In this document: piece after piece, positions 51,038-60,833 of the stretch | How positions within the stretch are numbered: the first letter of the stretch is position 1 | Layout: each line of letters starts with the position of its first letter | Assembly: GCF_002925905.1 (NCBI RefSeq) | Contig: NZ_PRDB01000007.1 | Span: 1 to 64,000 of the forward strand | Direction of reading: 5' to 3' | Origin: Klebsiella michiganensis | Lineage (GTDB): Bacteria > Pseudomonadota > Gammaproteobacteria > Enterobacterales > Enterobacteriaceae | Length of the DNA stretch: 64,000 bases | Program-made: the position numbers and the translations under genes | Notes under the pieces: model-generated | Database searches by the model: none | What the model saw: only the letters and a program-made list of their open reading frames with translations | What the model was told of the DNA's origin: nothing

Positions 51038-52018
51038 TTATAGAAAGCCGACAATGGGCGTGCGGGTAAAAAGTTCGTCGCCGTTTATCACTTTCTCCCC
51101 TCTGATCGAAATGGCGTCGCCCGCGCTGGCTTCAATTCGCGCCCTGTCGCCGATCGTCACCTGATGTTCAATCACCACATCGCCGCAAATCACCGCATGC
51201 CCTTCAATTAACACGCTATCGTCCAGCAGAATCGGCCCGCCGCGCAGGTGCGCATGCCCGCCGACCATAACCCGATGCTTCAGCAGGCAGTTGCCTTCGA
51301 CCACCGCGTGCTCCGCCACCTGCGAGCTGTAGCGCAGGGTGGGGATGGCGTCCTCTTCCCGCCCGGCGATAATCCTCGCGTGGCCATAAACTCGCGCGTT
51401 ATCGCAGACCCAGACGTCGTTTTCGTCGTTACCCTCCAGCCGCGCGCAATCGAAGATTTCCGCCCGATGCTCAACAAACGCGTGTTCGACAAACGCGTCG
51501 CCGTAAACTTGCGCCTGGTGAACGATGCGCGAAGCGCTGACCGTTGCCCGCTGATAAATGCGCAGGATTTTGTCGCTGTCGGCGGTCAGACCCTGGGCGG
51601 CGATAATAAGCGAGTGGGGGAGGATCTGCGCATTGTCGGCCAGGTGACAATAACCCCGAATCTGCGAACGCGAAACGGTGACGTTGTCACTTATACGCGC
51701 GCAGTGGCTTGCCTGCACGCTGTCCAGTCGCGCGTTATCGCTGACGATGGCGCCATGGCTGATAATGCACTCGCCGGTTAAGCGGGCATTGCCCTCGATT
51801 TTCGCACCGGCAAACACCGCGCTATTTGGGTCATAAATCCAGCACTCGCCTTCGTGGCTCAGGGCTGCTTCATTGTCCAGCCAGCCGCCTTCATCGCCGC
51901 GCTTCACGTCAGCGAAATCGCGTAAGGCGACAATTTGCCGCAGATTGACGCTATGTTTGTTTCCGTCGGCGTCATAGTGAAACTGGCGAACCTTCTCGCT
52001 GAGGTAATATTTGCGCAT
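51038..52018 (-). CDS. ydcK: Hexapeptide-repeat protein YdcK
   Basis: 326 aa, the E. coli length. Many imperfect left-handed beta-helix turns fill the middle (AKIEGNARLTGECIISHGAIVSDNARLDSV; VCDNARVYGHARIIAG; VEGNCLLKHRVMVGGHAHLRGGPILLDD). The N-terminus YLSEKVRQFHYDADGNKHSVNLRQI is the family-specific cap. No enzymatic role known. Confidence 0.93.
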   Translation of the reverse strand: MRKYYLSEKVRQFHYDADGNKHSVNLRQIVALRDFADVKRGDEGGWLDNEAALSHEGECWIYDPNSAVFAGAKIEGNARLTGECIISHGAIVSDNARLDSVQASHCARISDNVTVSRSQIRGYCHLADNAQILPHSLIIAAQGLTADSDKILRIYQRATVSASRIVHQAQVYGDAFVEHAFVEHRAEIFDCARLEGNDENDVWVCDNARVYGHARIIAGREEDAIPTLRYSSQVAEHAVVEGNCLLKHRVMVGGHAHLRGGPILLDDSVLIEGHAVICGDVVIEHQVTIGDRARIEASAGDAISIRGEKVINGDELFTRTPIVGFL

Positions 52019-52128
52019 CTGCCTTTCTCATTACGTATGGTTAACATAAACATAGCAAAAAACGCCGTAGCGCGTTTTTGAAGGTTCCTTTAGAATGCAA
52101 CTTAAGATAAATTGAAAATTTAAACAAA

Positions 52129-53127
52129 ATGAATAAAAAGCTGGGCACAAGCCGGGTGCTGAATCTCCCGGCGGGCTATTTTGGTATGGTTCTGGGCATT
52201 ATCGGCATGGGCTTCGCCTGGCGCTACGCCAGCACGATCTGGCCGGTGAGCCGGATCGTCGGCGACGGTCTGGTGGTCACGGCGACGGTCATCTGGGCGC
52301 TGCTGGCGCTGGCGTTTATCAGCCGGGCGGTCCGTTTTCCGCACAGCGTACTGCAGGAGATGCGCCATCCGGTGGCCAGCAGTTTTGTCAGCCTGTTTCC
52401 GGCGACGACCATGCTGGTGGCCATCGGCTTTGTTCCCTGGCTGCGGCCGCTCTCGCTGGTGTTATTCGCGATTGGCGTAGTGCTGCAGCTAAGCTATGCG
52501 GCCTGGCAGAGCGCCGGGCTATGGCGGGGGAAGCATCCCAATGAGGCGACCACCCCGGGTCTCTATCTGCCGACGGTGGCGAATAACTTTATCAGCGCCA
52601 TGGCCTGCGGCGCGCTGGGCTTTACCGACGCCGGTCTGGTGTTTCTTGGCGCCGGCTTATTCTCCTGGCTTAGCCTTGAACCGGTGATTCTGCAGCGCCT
52701 GCGCAGCGACGGCGAACTGCCGATGGCCATGCGCACCGCCCTCGGCATTCAGCTGGCGCCGGCGCTGGTGGCGTGCAGCGCCTGGCTGAGCGTGAACGGC
52801 GGCGAGGCGGATACCTTCGCTAAGCTGCTGTTCGGCTATGGTCTGCTGCAGCTGCTGTTTATGCTGCGCCTGATGCCGTGGTACCTGCGCCAGCCGTTTA
52901 ACGCCTCGTTCTGGAGCTTCTCGTTCGGCATCTCCGCGCTGGCGACCACCGGCCTGCATCTCGGTCATCAGCATCCGGACGGCTTTTTCCATACTCTCGC
53001 GCTCCCGCTGTTTCTCTTCACCAATCTGATCGTCGGGCTGCTGCTGATTCGTACCTTCCTGCTGCTGATGCGCGGTAAACTGCTGATTCGCGTTGAGCGC
53101 GACACATTATTAAAAAATAAGGATTAA
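52129..53127 (+). CDS. tehA: Tellurite-resistance/dicarboxylate transporter TehA
   Basis: 332 aa, ten-helix SLAC1/TehA-family anion channel (E. coli 330 aa). Pore-lining helices carry the conserved motif [24 protein letters not shown] at the N-terminus and [25 protein letters not shown] (near 145-170). It gives tellurite and disinfectant tolerance when overproduced. Operon with tehB, 2 nt downstream. Confidence 0.94.
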   Translation: MNKKLGTSRVLNLPAGYFGMVLGIIGMGFAWRYASTIWPVSRIVGDGLVVTATVIWALLALAFISRAVRFPHSVLQEMRHPVASSFVSLFPATTMLVAIGFVPWLRPLSLVLFAIGVVLQLSYAAWQSAGLWRGKHPNEATTPGLYLPTVANNFISAMACGALGFTDAGLVFLGAGLFSWLSLEPVILQRLRSDGELPMAMRTALGIQLAPALVACSAWLSVNGGEADTFAKLLFGYGLLQLLFMLRLMPWYLRQPFNASFWSFSFGISALATTGLHLGHQHPDGFFHTLALPLFLFTNLIVGLLLIRTFLLLMRGKLLIRVERDTLLKNKD

Positions 53128-53129
53128 CC

Positions 53130-53726
53130 ATGACGCTTCGTGACGAAAATTACTTCACCGATAAATACGGGATGACCCGCACCCACTCTGAGGTGCTGCA
53201 CGCCGCCACCCTGATCGCGCCGGGCAAGGCGCTGGATCTGGGCTGCGGCAACGGGCGCAATAGCCTCTACCTCGCGGCCAACGGGTTTGATGTCACCGCG
53301 TGGGATAAAAATCCGGCCAGCATCGGAAATCTTGAGCGCATTCGTCAGGCGGAAAGGCTGGAGAATCTGCGGACGGCGATTAAGGACCTTAACGCCCTCA
53401 GCTTTGACGGCGAGTATGACTTTATTCTTTCGACCGTGGTGATGATGTTCCTCGACGCGAAGACCATCCCGGGTCTGATTGCTAACATGCAGCGCTGCAC
53501 CAGACCCGGCGGCTACAATCTGATTGTTGCGGCTATGGATACCGACGATTATCCGTGCAGCGTCGGCTTCCCGTTCGCGTTTAAACCGGGAGAGCTGCGC
53601 AATAATTATGAAGGCTGGACGTTACTCAAATATAACGAAGACGTCGGTGAACTCCACCGCACCGACGCCAGCGGGAACCGGATTAAGCTGCGTTTCGCCA
53701 CGATGCTGGCGCGCAAACCGGCTTAA
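53130..53726 (+). CDS. tehB: Tellurite methyltransferase TehB
   Basis: 198 aa class I SAM-dependent methyltransferase that detoxifies tellurite/selenite. SAM motif I is [29 protein letters not shown] (near 33-61); motif II/III region [32 protein letters not shown]. Starts 2 nt after the tehA stop and overlaps the convergent pepT gene end by 4 nt. Confidence 0.95.
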   Translation: MTLRDENYFTDKYGMTRTHSEVLHAATLIAPGKALDLGCGNGRNSLYLAANGFDVTAWDKNPASIGNLERIRQAERLENLRTAIKDLNALSFDGEYDFILSTVVMMFLDAKTIPGLIANMQRCTRPGGYNLIVAAMDTDDYPCSVGFPFAFKPGELRNNYEGWTLLKYNEDVGELHRTDASGNRIKLRFATMLARKPA

Positions 53727-54952
53727 CGCGCCGCTAACAGGCAGAGCTGTAATGCGGTCTGATAAGAGGCCTCAAAGGCGCGCAGCGGCAGAAACTCAAA
53801 TTTCGAGTGGAAGTTGTGCGCGCCGGTAAAGAAGTTGGGCGTTAATACGCCTTTTGCCGACAGGGCCGCGCCGTCGGTGCCGCCGCGCATCGGTGTCGGT
53901 TTCGGCGTAATGCCTAAGCTTTCCATCGCTTCGAACATCAGATCAACGGCGCGGCGGTCTTCGCCGATGGCATTGCTGATGTTGCTATAGGTATCGCTGA
54001 TGTGAAATTCCACCTTTCCGGTCGGATACTGCGCGGCGATTTTCTGCGCCACCTCGCTAATTTGCTGCTTACGGCGATGAAAACTTTCGAGGTCGAAATC
54101 GCGAATGCTGGCCTGCAGCAGGGTGCTGTTCTGATCGCCCTGGATACCGTTGAACCAAACGTAGCCCTCGCGTCCGGCGGTATGCTCCGGCGTTTGCTGG
54201 CGATCGAAATGGCTCATGTAATCCGTGGCCATCAGCAGCGGGTTCACCAGCACCCCCTTTGACGACATAGGGTGAGCGGTCACGCCGGTAAAGCGAATCT
54301 CCGCCGCGGCGGCGTTAAAGTTCTCATAGACGATTTCGCCGAGCTCGCAGCAGTCGATGGTCCAGGCAAAATCGACGGCAAAGCGCGCGAGATCCAGCGC
54401 CTTCGCGCCGCGCAGGCCCACTTCTTCATCCGGCACAAACGCGACCACGATGTCGCCGTGGCGGTGTTCCGCCGTCAGGTTTTCCAGCACCGTCATCACC
54501 ACCGTAACGGCGGACTTGTTATCCGCCCCGAGCACGCTGGTGCCGTCGCTGAAAATAATCTCTTCATTGGGATAAGCGAGGATTTCCGGATGTTCCGCAA
54601 CGCGCAGCCAGATATCTTTATCCCTGTTCAAACAGAGATCTTCACCAGTAAAACGCAGAATTTGTGGATGAATATCCGGCGACAAACCGACGTCAACGGT
54701 ATCGATGTGGGTAATAAAGCCAATCCGCGGCGCGCCTGCGACGTTGCCCTTTTTCACCGCCGTGACGGTGGCGCGCTCGTCAATCACAATCTCATCCAGC
54801 CCCAGCTGGCGTAGCTCATCCGCAAGGGCCTGCGCCATCGCGTGTTGCCCGGCGGTGGTAGGCAGCGTCGTGGCTCGCGGGTCGCTTTGGCTGGTTATCG
54901 CCAGGTAGCGAAAGAAGCGTTGGGTTAATTGACTGGCCAGGGCTGATGACAT
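53723..54952 (-). CDS. pepT: Peptidase T family tripeptidase (M20B)
   Basis: 409 aa from ATG 54952, preceded by AAGGAATCACT. Di-zinc aminotripeptidase: metal/catalytic residues in [12 protein letters not shown] (His/Asp, near 78), GADNKSA (Asp), [13 protein letters not shown] (Glu-Glu, near 175), [10 protein letters not shown] and [17 protein letters not shown] (His, near 380). Size and motifs match E. coli PepT, which lies elsewhere in K-12, so this may be a second copy. Divergent from a DppA-like binding protein, pointing to joint peptide use. Confidence 0.9.
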   Translation of the reverse strand: MSSALASQLTQRFFRYLAITSQSDPRATTLPTTAGQHAMAQALADELRQLGLDEIVIDERATVTAVKKGNVAGAPRIGFITHIDTVDVGLSPDIHPQILRFTGEDLCLNRDKDIWLRVAEHPEILAYPNEEIIFSDGTSVLGADNKSAVTVVMTVLENLTAEHRHGDIVVAFVPDEEVGLRGAKALDLARFAVDFAWTIDCCELGEIVYENFNAAAAEIRFTGVTAHPMSSKGVLVNPLLMATDYMSHFDRQQTPEHTAGREGYVWFNGIQGDQNSTLLQASIRDFDLESFHRRKQQISEVAQKIAAQYPTGKVEFHISDTYSNISNAIGEDRRAVDLMFEAMESLGITPKPTPMRGGTDGAALSAKGVLTPNFFTGAHNFHSKFEFLPLRAFEASYQTALQLCLLAAR

Positions 54953-55065
54953 AGTGATTCCTTCTTTATTCGAGTTTTCAGGTGTTTGCAATCAGGCTTT
55001 AGTGTTATGTATGGAAGGGAAAACAACAAGCTATTCATTAGCTGACAAATGAAAAAGGAAAACCT

Positions 55066-56658
55066 ATGCAACGCAGATTCACGACGCTTGCTCTGGCGTT
55101 AGCGGCCCTGACGGCCAGCTCGGCCATTAGCGCAAAAACGCTGGTCTACTGCTCAGAAGGATCGCCGGAAAACTTTAACCCGCAACTCTACACCTCCGGG
55201 ACCAGCGTGGACGCCAGCGCGGTGCCGGTCTATAACCGACTGGTCGATTTCAAAGCCGGCACCACAGAACTGGTGCCGAGCCTCGCCGAAAGCTGGGAAG
55301 TCAGCGAAGATGGGAAAGTTTATACTTTTCATTTACGCAAAGGCGTTAAATTCCAGAGTAATAAATATTTTAAACCCAGCCGCGATTTTAATGCCGACGA
55401 CGTTATTTTTTCGTTTATGCGGCAAAAAGATCCTCACCATCCTTATCATAATATCTCCAGCGGCAATTACTCCAATTTTGAAAGCCTCGAATTTGGCCAG
55501 TTAATTACCGCGATTGATAAGCCTGATGAATATACGGTGCGTTTCACGCTGGCCCATCCCGAAGCGCCCTTTGTGGCCGATCTTGCCTGGTATTTCGCTT
55601 CTATTTTATCGGCGGAATATGCCGATGCGATGCTAAAAGCCGGCACGCCAGAGCGCGTGGATATGGACCCGATTGGTACCGGACCTTTCAAACTCGCGCA
55701 ATATCAAAAAGATTCCCGAATTCTTTTCACCGCGTTCCCGGAATACTGGCAGGGGAAGGCGCATATCGATCGTCTCATTTTTAGTATCACGCCGGACGCC
55801 TCGGTGCGCTACGCCAAGCTGGAGAAAAACGAGTGTCAGGTGATGCCGTTCCCCAATCCGGCCGACCTGCCGCGAATGAAAGAGAACAACGCGATCAACC
55901 TGATGAGCAAAGCGGGCCTTAACACCGGTTTCCTGGCGTTTAACACCCAAAAAGCGCCGCTGGACAACGTTAAGGTGCGTCAGGCCCTGGCGATGGCGAT
56001 CAATAAACCGGCGATCATTGAAGCGGTGTTCCACGGTACCGGTACGGCGGCGAAAAACCTGCTGCCGCCGGGCGTATGGAGCGCGGATAGCCAGCTGAAG
56101 GATTATGACTACGACCCGCAGAAAGCCAAAGCGCTGCTGGCGGAATCGGGCGTTGCGGGGCCAATTACCATCGATCTGTGGGCGATGCCGGTGCAGCGAC
56201 CCTATAACCCGAACGCCAAACGCATGGCCGAAATGATCCAGGCCGACTGGGCGAAAATTGGCGTGCAAACGAAAATCACAACCTATGAGTGGGGTGAATA
56301 CTTAAAGCGGGTGAAGGATGGCGAACATCAGGCGGCGCTGATGGGCTGGACGACCGCGACCGGCGATCCGGATAACTTCTTCGGCCCACTCTTTACCTGC
56401 CAGTCGGCGAACGGCGGGTCAAACTCGGCAAAATGGTGCTATCAGCCGTTTGATAAAATTATCGCCGAGGCAAAATCGATAACCGATCGCCAAAAACGCG
56501 AAGCGCTCTATCGCCAGGCGCAGCAGATGATGCATGACCAGATGCCGGCAGTCATGATTGCCCACTCGACAATATTTGAACCGGTGCGTAAAAACGTGTC
56601 AGGCTACGAAATAGACCCCTTTGGCAAGCATATTTTTTATCAGGTTGATATCAGATAA
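55066..56658 (+). CDS. DppA-like peptide ABC transporter substrate-binding protein
   Basis: 530 aa periplasmic binding protein, SBP family 5. Signal peptide RRFTTLALALAALTASSAISA, mature start KTLVYCSEGSPENFNPQ as in DppA. The family signature DPIGTGPFKLAQYQKDSRI and the peptide-site region WAMPVQRPYNPNAKRMAEMIQADWAKIGVQ match DppA closely. No permease or ATPase genes follow, so it should work with a transporter coded elsewhere. A central part (about 55310-55640) is more AT-rich than its surroundings. Confidence 0.88.
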   Translation: MQRRFTTLALALAALTASSAISAKTLVYCSEGSPENFNPQLYTSGTSVDASAVPVYNRLVDFKAGTTELVPSLAESWEVSEDGKVYTFHLRKGVKFQSNKYFKPSRDFNADDVIFSFMRQKDPHHPYHNISSGNYSNFESLEFGQLITAIDKPDEYTVRFTLAHPEAPFVADLAWYFASILSAEYADAMLKAGTPERVDMDPIGTGPFKLAQYQKDSRILFTAFPEYWQGKAHIDRLIFSITPDASVRYAKLEKNECQVMPFPNPADLPRMKENNAINLMSKAGLNTGFLAFNTQKAPLDNVKVRQALAMAINKPAIIEAVFHGTGTAAKNLLPPGVWSADSQLKDYDYDPQKAKALLAESGVAGPITIDLWAMPVQRPYNPNAKRMAEMIQADWAKIGVQTKITTYEWGEYLKRVKDGEHQAALMGWTTATGDPDNFFGPLFTCQSANGGSNSAKWCYQPFDKIIAEAKSITDRQKREALYRQAQQMMHDQMPAVMIAHSTIFEPVRKNVSGYEIDPFGKHIFYQVDIR

Positions 56659-56797
56659 ACAGCCAATCACGGCCCGCCGGTAACGGCGGCTTTATTTTTT
56701 CCAGCTACTTGACGTAGCACCGCTTTTGCCACAAAACTTACCCCTGTTATTTGCTATAACTCTTGCCGATAAATGGTATTCACAGGGATTAACCTAT

Positions 56798-57466
56798 ATG
56801 CGTACTCCGTTATTTTTTAAAGTCGCCGCGCTTGCTGGCCTGTTAGCATTGGCCGGCTGCTCATCCAAAATCGCTCAGCCGGAACAATATTCGGGATTTT
56901 TAAAAGATTACTCTAACTTAAAAGAAACCACCTCGGCGTCCGGCAAACCGGAACTGCGCTGGATTTCGCCGGATTACAATCCGAGCAACTATGACAATAT
57001 CGTCTATAACCCGATCACCTATTACCCGGTACCAAAACCCACCACCCAGGTGGGCGAGAAGGCGCTCAGGGATATCCTGAATTACACCAATAAAGAGATG
57101 AAACAGGCTATTTCCGAGCGTAAACCGCTGGCAACCACCCCGGGCAAGCGCAGCCTGATCTTCCGCGGCGCCATCACCGGCGTGGATTCCAGCAAAGAAG
57201 GGCTGCAGTTCTACGAAGTGATTCCGGTGGCGATGATTATTGCCGGTACGCAGGCGGCAACGGGCCACCGTACCATGGACACCAACCTGTTTTTTGAAGG
57301 GGAGCTGATTGATGCGGCGACCAAAAAGCCGGTTATCAAAGTGGTCCGTAAGGGCGAAGGTAAAAACCTGTCCAACGAAAATACGCCGCTCACCGTCGAA
57401 ACCCTGAAGCAGGTCATTGATGATATGGCGATTGACGCGGTGAAATTCGACCCCAATAACCGTTAA
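56798..57466 (+). CDS. ydcL: Lipoprotein YdcL (DUF3313)
   Basis: 222 aa, as in E. coli. Lipoprotein signal with lipobox LALAGC (Cys22), followed by SSKIAQPEQYSGFLKDYSNL. The rest is the DUF3313 domain (PELRWISPDYNPSNYDNIVYNPITYYP). Ser after Cys predicts outer-membrane sorting. The ATG at 56798 has GGGATTAACCTAT in front; a longer reading from 56726 is not needed. Terminator follows. Confidence 0.94.
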   Translation: MRTPLFFKVAALAGLLALAGCSSKIAQPEQYSGFLKDYSNLKETTSASGKPELRWISPDYNPSNYDNIVYNPITYYPVPKPTTQVGEKALRDILNYTNKEMKQAISERKPLATTPGKRSLIFRGAITGVDSSKEGLQFYEVIPVAMIIAGTQAATGHRTMDTNLFFEGELIDAATKKPVIKVVRKGEGKNLSNENTPLTVETLKQVIDDMAIDAVKFDPNNR

Positions 57467-57485
57467 TCAGGCGTAGCCGTGAATA

Positions 57486-57515
57486 AAGGCGCTAGTGGTT
57501 GATAGCGCCTTTTTC
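57486..57515 (+). terminator. Intrinsic terminator of ydcL
   Basis: AAAGGCGCTA-GTGGTTGA-TAGCGCC followed by TTTTT; stem of 7-9 bp, 20 nt after the ydcL stop. The A-rich left side lets it work for the convergent transporter gene too. Confidence 0.88.
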
Positions 57516-57541
57516 ATTTCTCCTCGACGGCAGCGCGAGCG

Positions 57542-58459
57542 TCAGCAGCGATCCGTGCGAACCCAGGCCAGCCTGCGCCGCAGCAGCCACTGCTCCGGGC
57601 GAGCGAACATCACCAGATTTCCGACCAGGATCAGCGCCAGTCCGGCCACGGCGCTACTGTGCCAGACGTAACCTTCATAAAAAGTCGAAATGGTCAGCGC
57701 GACGAGTGGAAACAGCAGGGTGCTGTATGCCGCTTTACCCGCGCCGATTCGCCCCACCAGCGTAAAATAGGCGCCAAAAGCAATCACCGAGCCAAACACG
57801 GCGAGATACAGTAGCGCGCCCATATAGCTGAGGGTCCACTGCGGCGCGAAATTATCACCGCGAACCAGCGCGATCGCGCCCATGACCAGGGTGCCGTAAA
57901 GCATGGCCCAGCTGTTGGTGGTCAACGTCTCCAGACCGCGGCGCTGGTGGCGGATGCTGAGCATATTGCCGAGCGAAAACCCATAGGTGCCCAATGCGCT
58001 GAGGGCAATACCCAGCAGGAGCGAGGCGTTCAGGCCGCTGGCCCATAAATCATCCCAGAATAGCGTCACGATCCCCGCCAGCCCCAGCGCGGCGGCCAGC
58101 CAGAATCGGCCCGGAGGCTGCTGGCGATAGAAGAGAAAGCTATTGATGGCGTTAAACAACACCGCCATGGAGAAGATCACCGACTCCAGCCCGGTATTGA
58201 TATACGCGGCGGCGGTATAGAAACACCAGAAATTAAAGCAGAAAACGCAGCAGCCCTGTAGCAGGCAAAAGAGATGGTCGCGCGCGGCCAGCGGGCGCAG
58301 GCGGCGGGTAACCAGCAGAATGGTCAACATCGCGACGCTGGCGACGGCGAAGCGCCAGAAAATAGACACCGGCGCGGCAACCGGCCCCTGCTGCAAAAAG
58401 ATAGCAATCCAGGTGGTGCCCCAGATAACCACGACCAACCCGTAGAGTAATGCGTTCAA
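57542..58459 (-). CDS. DMT-superfamily (EamA) exporter
   Basis: 305 aa from the TTG at 58459, which follows AGGAGAGACATT. A longer frame to 58564 exists but adds a 35-residue hydrophilic head not usual in the family. Ten predicted helices in two EamA repeats (NALLYGLVVVIWGTTWIAIFLQQG ... YMGALLYLAVFGSVIAFGAYFTLVGRIGAGKAAYSTLLFPLVAL). Such proteins export amino acids or metabolites. It is divergent from an AraC regulator that probably controls it. Confidence 0.85.
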   Translation of the reverse strand: MNALLYGLVVVIWGTTWIAIFLQQGPVAAPVSIFWRFAVASVAMLTILLVTRRLRPLAARDHLFCLLQGCCVFCFNFWCFYTAAAYINTGLESVIFSMAVLFNAINSFLFYRQQPPGRFWLAAALGLAGIVTLFWDDLWASGLNASLLLGIALSALGTYGFSLGNMLSIRHQRRGLETLTTNSWAMLYGTLVMGAIALVRGDNFAPQWTLSYMGALLYLAVFGSVIAFGAYFTLVGRIGAGKAAYSTLLFPLVALTISTFYEGYVWHSSAVAGLALILVGNLVMFARPEQWLLRRRLAWVRTDRC

Positions 58460-58632
58460 AATGTCTCTCCTGTGAGTGTTGTACCGGTCATTGTGCGGCC
58501 CGGGCGAATTCGGCGCTGTCATCAGCTTGTCGCCGACTTGCAAATTCTTGCGCTTATTTTTCATTAGCGGCGGGGGAATGCTGGTATCTGCCGGCGACTC
58601 TTCTTAGACTAGCGATCTGCGGAATCTGAACT

Positions 58633-59508
58633 GTGAAGGCTATGGCTTACGGGACTTTCGAAACATTGCGTCAAAAAAATGCCGTGCTGCGGGGGACGGT
58701 GAACCTCAACTCCGGTATTCAGCTGGCGGCGTGGTATAACAATCTTGATACCATCACGGTACAAAGTGACCACCATACCCTGAGCCTCTATATTGCCGAT
58801 GGCTACGAAAGCTACCAAAAAACGCCCCACGGCTGGAAAAACGGCGGCGGGCCGGATCGTTTTTGCCTGATGCCGAAAGGCGATGAGAGCACCTGGGATA
58901 TCCGCGGCGATCTCTCTTTTGTGCATCTTTACTGCACCGATGAGCACCTGCGCCGGGTAGGCGAGCAGATTTGGGACCGCAGCCCGGCCTCGTTCACGCT
59001 GCAGGAGAAAACGTTTTCCAGCGATGACAAAATCACCGCCGTCTACCGCCAGTTTCTCCTCGACAACGACTGGCAGCAGCAGGCGAATCAGCTAACGTTG
59101 AGTTCGGCCAGCACGCTGCTGCTCACTCACCTGATTCAGCACTATTCGAACGTTCAGTGGCGTTTACCGACGGTGACCGGCGGGCTGGCGCCGCACGTCT
59201 TGCGCAATCTGCTGGCATGGATTGAGGAGAACCTCGACCAGCCGCTCACTCTTGCCGATCTGGCGCAGGAAGCGGCGTTAAGCGAATACCATTTTGCGCG
59301 GATGTTTCGCCAGTCGATGAAGATGGCGCCGCATCAGTACGTTATGCAGCGCCGGATGGTTAAAGCGCAGTCGCTGATTAGCCAGAGTCGGCTGCCGTTA
59401 ACCGATATCGCCATGGCCTGCGGTTTTAGCAGCGCCAGCCACTTCAGCAACCGGGTGAAAAGCGCCACCGGCATGACGCCCTCGCAGCTACGCGCGGCGC
59501 AGCGTTGA
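58633..59508 (+). CDS. AraC-family transcriptional regulator
   Basis: 291 aa. The N-terminal sensing part (about 1-180) has no clear name. The C-terminal double HTH (about 190-290) is typical: LADLAQEAALSEYHFARMFRQSMKMAPHQYVMQRRMVKAQSLI and LTDIAMACGFSSASHFSNRVKSATGMTPSQLR. GTG start at 58633 with GGAA upstream; an ATG at 58642 is the alternative. The 173-bp gap to the divergent exporter suggests a regulator-target pair. Confidence 0.88.
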   Translation: MKAMAYGTFETLRQKNAVLRGTVNLNSGIQLAAWYNNLDTITVQSDHHTLSLYIADGYESYQKTPHGWKNGGGPDRFCLMPKGDESTWDIRGDLSFVHLYCTDEHLRRVGEQIWDRSPASFTLQEKTFSSDDKITAVYRQFLLDNDWQQQANQLTLSSASTLLLTHLIQHYSNVQWRLPTVTGGLAPHVLRNLLAWIEENLDQPLTLADLAQEAALSEYHFARMFRQSMKMAPHQYVMQRRMVKAQSLISQSRLPLTDIAMACGFSSASHFSNRVKSATGMTPSQLRAAQR

Positions 59509-60654
59509 CAGCAAAACGTAGCTGACGCCGCCGAGAACCAGCCCCCAAAACGCTGAGCCGATACCGGCCAGCGTCACGCCGCTGGCGGTGACCAGAAACG
59601 TTACTACCGCCGCATCGCGCTCACTCTCATTATTCAATGCCTGAAACAGGCTGCCGCCGATGGTACCGAGCAGCGCCAGCCCGGCAAGCATCTGGACCCA
59701 CGCTATCGGCAGCGCCGACATCAACGAGGTGATTGAGCCGCCAAATATCCCCGCCAGCAGATAAAAAACGCCCGCCGCCGCCGCCGCGAGCCAGCGTTTT
59801 TGCGGGTCCGGATGGGCTTCCGGGCTCTGGCAAATCGCGGCCGTAATGGCGGCGATGCAGATCGAGTAGACCCCGAAAGGCGACAGCAGCAGCGCCAGGC
59901 CGCCGGTGGCGACAATAAGCGTTGAAGCGGGGACCCGATAGCCTGAGGCCTGGAGGGTGGCGAAGCCGGGGGCATTTTGCGACGCCATGGTGACGAGGAA
60001 AAACGGTATACCGACGCTGATCAACAGCGCTGGCGTAAATTCAGGGGCGATCCAGGAAGGGGCGACAATGCTGAAACTTATTTGTGACATTGTCATTTCT
60101 CCGCTCAATCCGGCCACCGCGCTTCCTGTCAGCAGAGCGGCGACAACCGCGAAGCGGGGAAGCCAGGCTTTGCACAGTAACCATACGGCTAACATACTGC
60201 CGCATAACAGCAGATTAGCCTGCAGGCTGGCGAAAGCCTGCATGCCAAAGCGCAGCAATATGCCGGCCAGCATCGCCGCCGCCAGCGAATGGGGAATAAT
60301 CTTCATGAGCCGGGCAAATATGCCGGTGATGCCGCAAAGCACGATTAAGGCGTTGGCAAAAATAAAGACGCCAACCGCCTGGGAGAGCGTGACCCCCTGC
60401 AGGCCGCTGACCAGCAGCGCCGCGCCGGGCGTTGACCAGGCCGTCAGGATGGGCACCTTTCGCCATACGGTGAGGGCCAGGGTGCTGATGCCCATTCCCA
60501 GACCTAAGGCGGTCATCCAGCCGGCGATTTGCGCAGCATCGGCGCCTGCCGCCGCCGCTGCCTGCCAGATAATGGCGGCAGAGCTGGCATAGCCGACCAG
60601 CACGGCGACGAAGCCGGCGAGCAGACTCGGAAAAGGGAGAGTGAAAGAGCGCAT
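59488..60654 (-). CDS. ydcO: BenE-family transporter YdcO
   Basis: 388 aa from ATG 60654 (E. coli 391). About 12 membrane helices, BenE/benzoate:H+ symporter family. Conserved: LLAGFVAVLVGYASSAAIIWQAA (near 10-32), AWSTPGAALLVSG (near 72), IIPHSLAAAMLAGILLRFGMQAFASL, FPSPFGVYSICIAAITAAICQSPEAHPDPQKRW-like region. The substrate is unproven. It converges with the AraC gene (21-nt overlap of ends) and shares its promoter region with sutR. Confidence 0.92.
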   Translation of the reverse strand: MRSFTLPFPSLLAGFVAVLVGYASSAAIIWQAAAAAGADAAQIAGWMTALGLGMGISTLALTVWRKVPILTAWSTPGAALLVSGLQGVTLSQAVGVFIFANALIVLCGITGIFARLMKIIPHSLAAAMLAGILLRFGMQAFASLQANLLLCGSMLAVWLLCKAWLPRFAVVAALLTGSAVAGLSGEMTMSQISFSIVAPSWIAPEFTPALLISVGIPFFLVTMASQNAPGFATLQASGYRVPASTLIVATGGLALLLSPFGVYSICIAAITAAICQSPEAHPDPQKRWLAAAAAGVFYLLAGIFGGSITSLMSALPIAWVQMLAGLALLGTIGGSLFQALNNESERDAAVVTFLVTASGVTLAGIGSAFWGLVLGGVSYVLLSTLRRA

Positions 60655-60668
60655 GGGAATGCCTTGTG

Positions 60669-60715
60669 CGTTATAACGGTCGGTATAATGTAGCATTGTG
60701 CGTTATAACGCACAA
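60669..60715. promoter_or_regulatory. Paired palindromes in the ydcO/sutR promoter region
   Basis: Perfect 20-bp palindrome TTGTGCGTTATAACGCACAA at 60696-60715 and a second copy of its core (TTGTGCGTTATAACG, 60664-60678) 32 bp to the left, about three helical turns. A TATAAT lies between (60684-60689). Most likely SutR operators. A half copy TGTGCGTATAA follows at 60796-60806. Confidence 0.75.
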
Positions 60716-60801
60716 CTGGCTTTTCGGCAACGCCAGACCCGGATAGCGGAGCCCGGGCGAGCGCTATACGTCAATTCTCTGTCGAATCAGGTGAATGTGC
60801 G

Positions 60802-60807
60802 TATAAT
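60802..60807 (+). promoter_or_regulatory. Probable sutR -10 element
   Basis: TATAAT inside TGTGCGTATAATTCC, 26 nt before the sutR start and overlapping an operator-like half-site; no good -35, as is common when a regulator assists or covers the site. Confidence 0.5.
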
Positions 60808-60833
60808 TCCTTCAGATATTATTGGGAGGTTGA

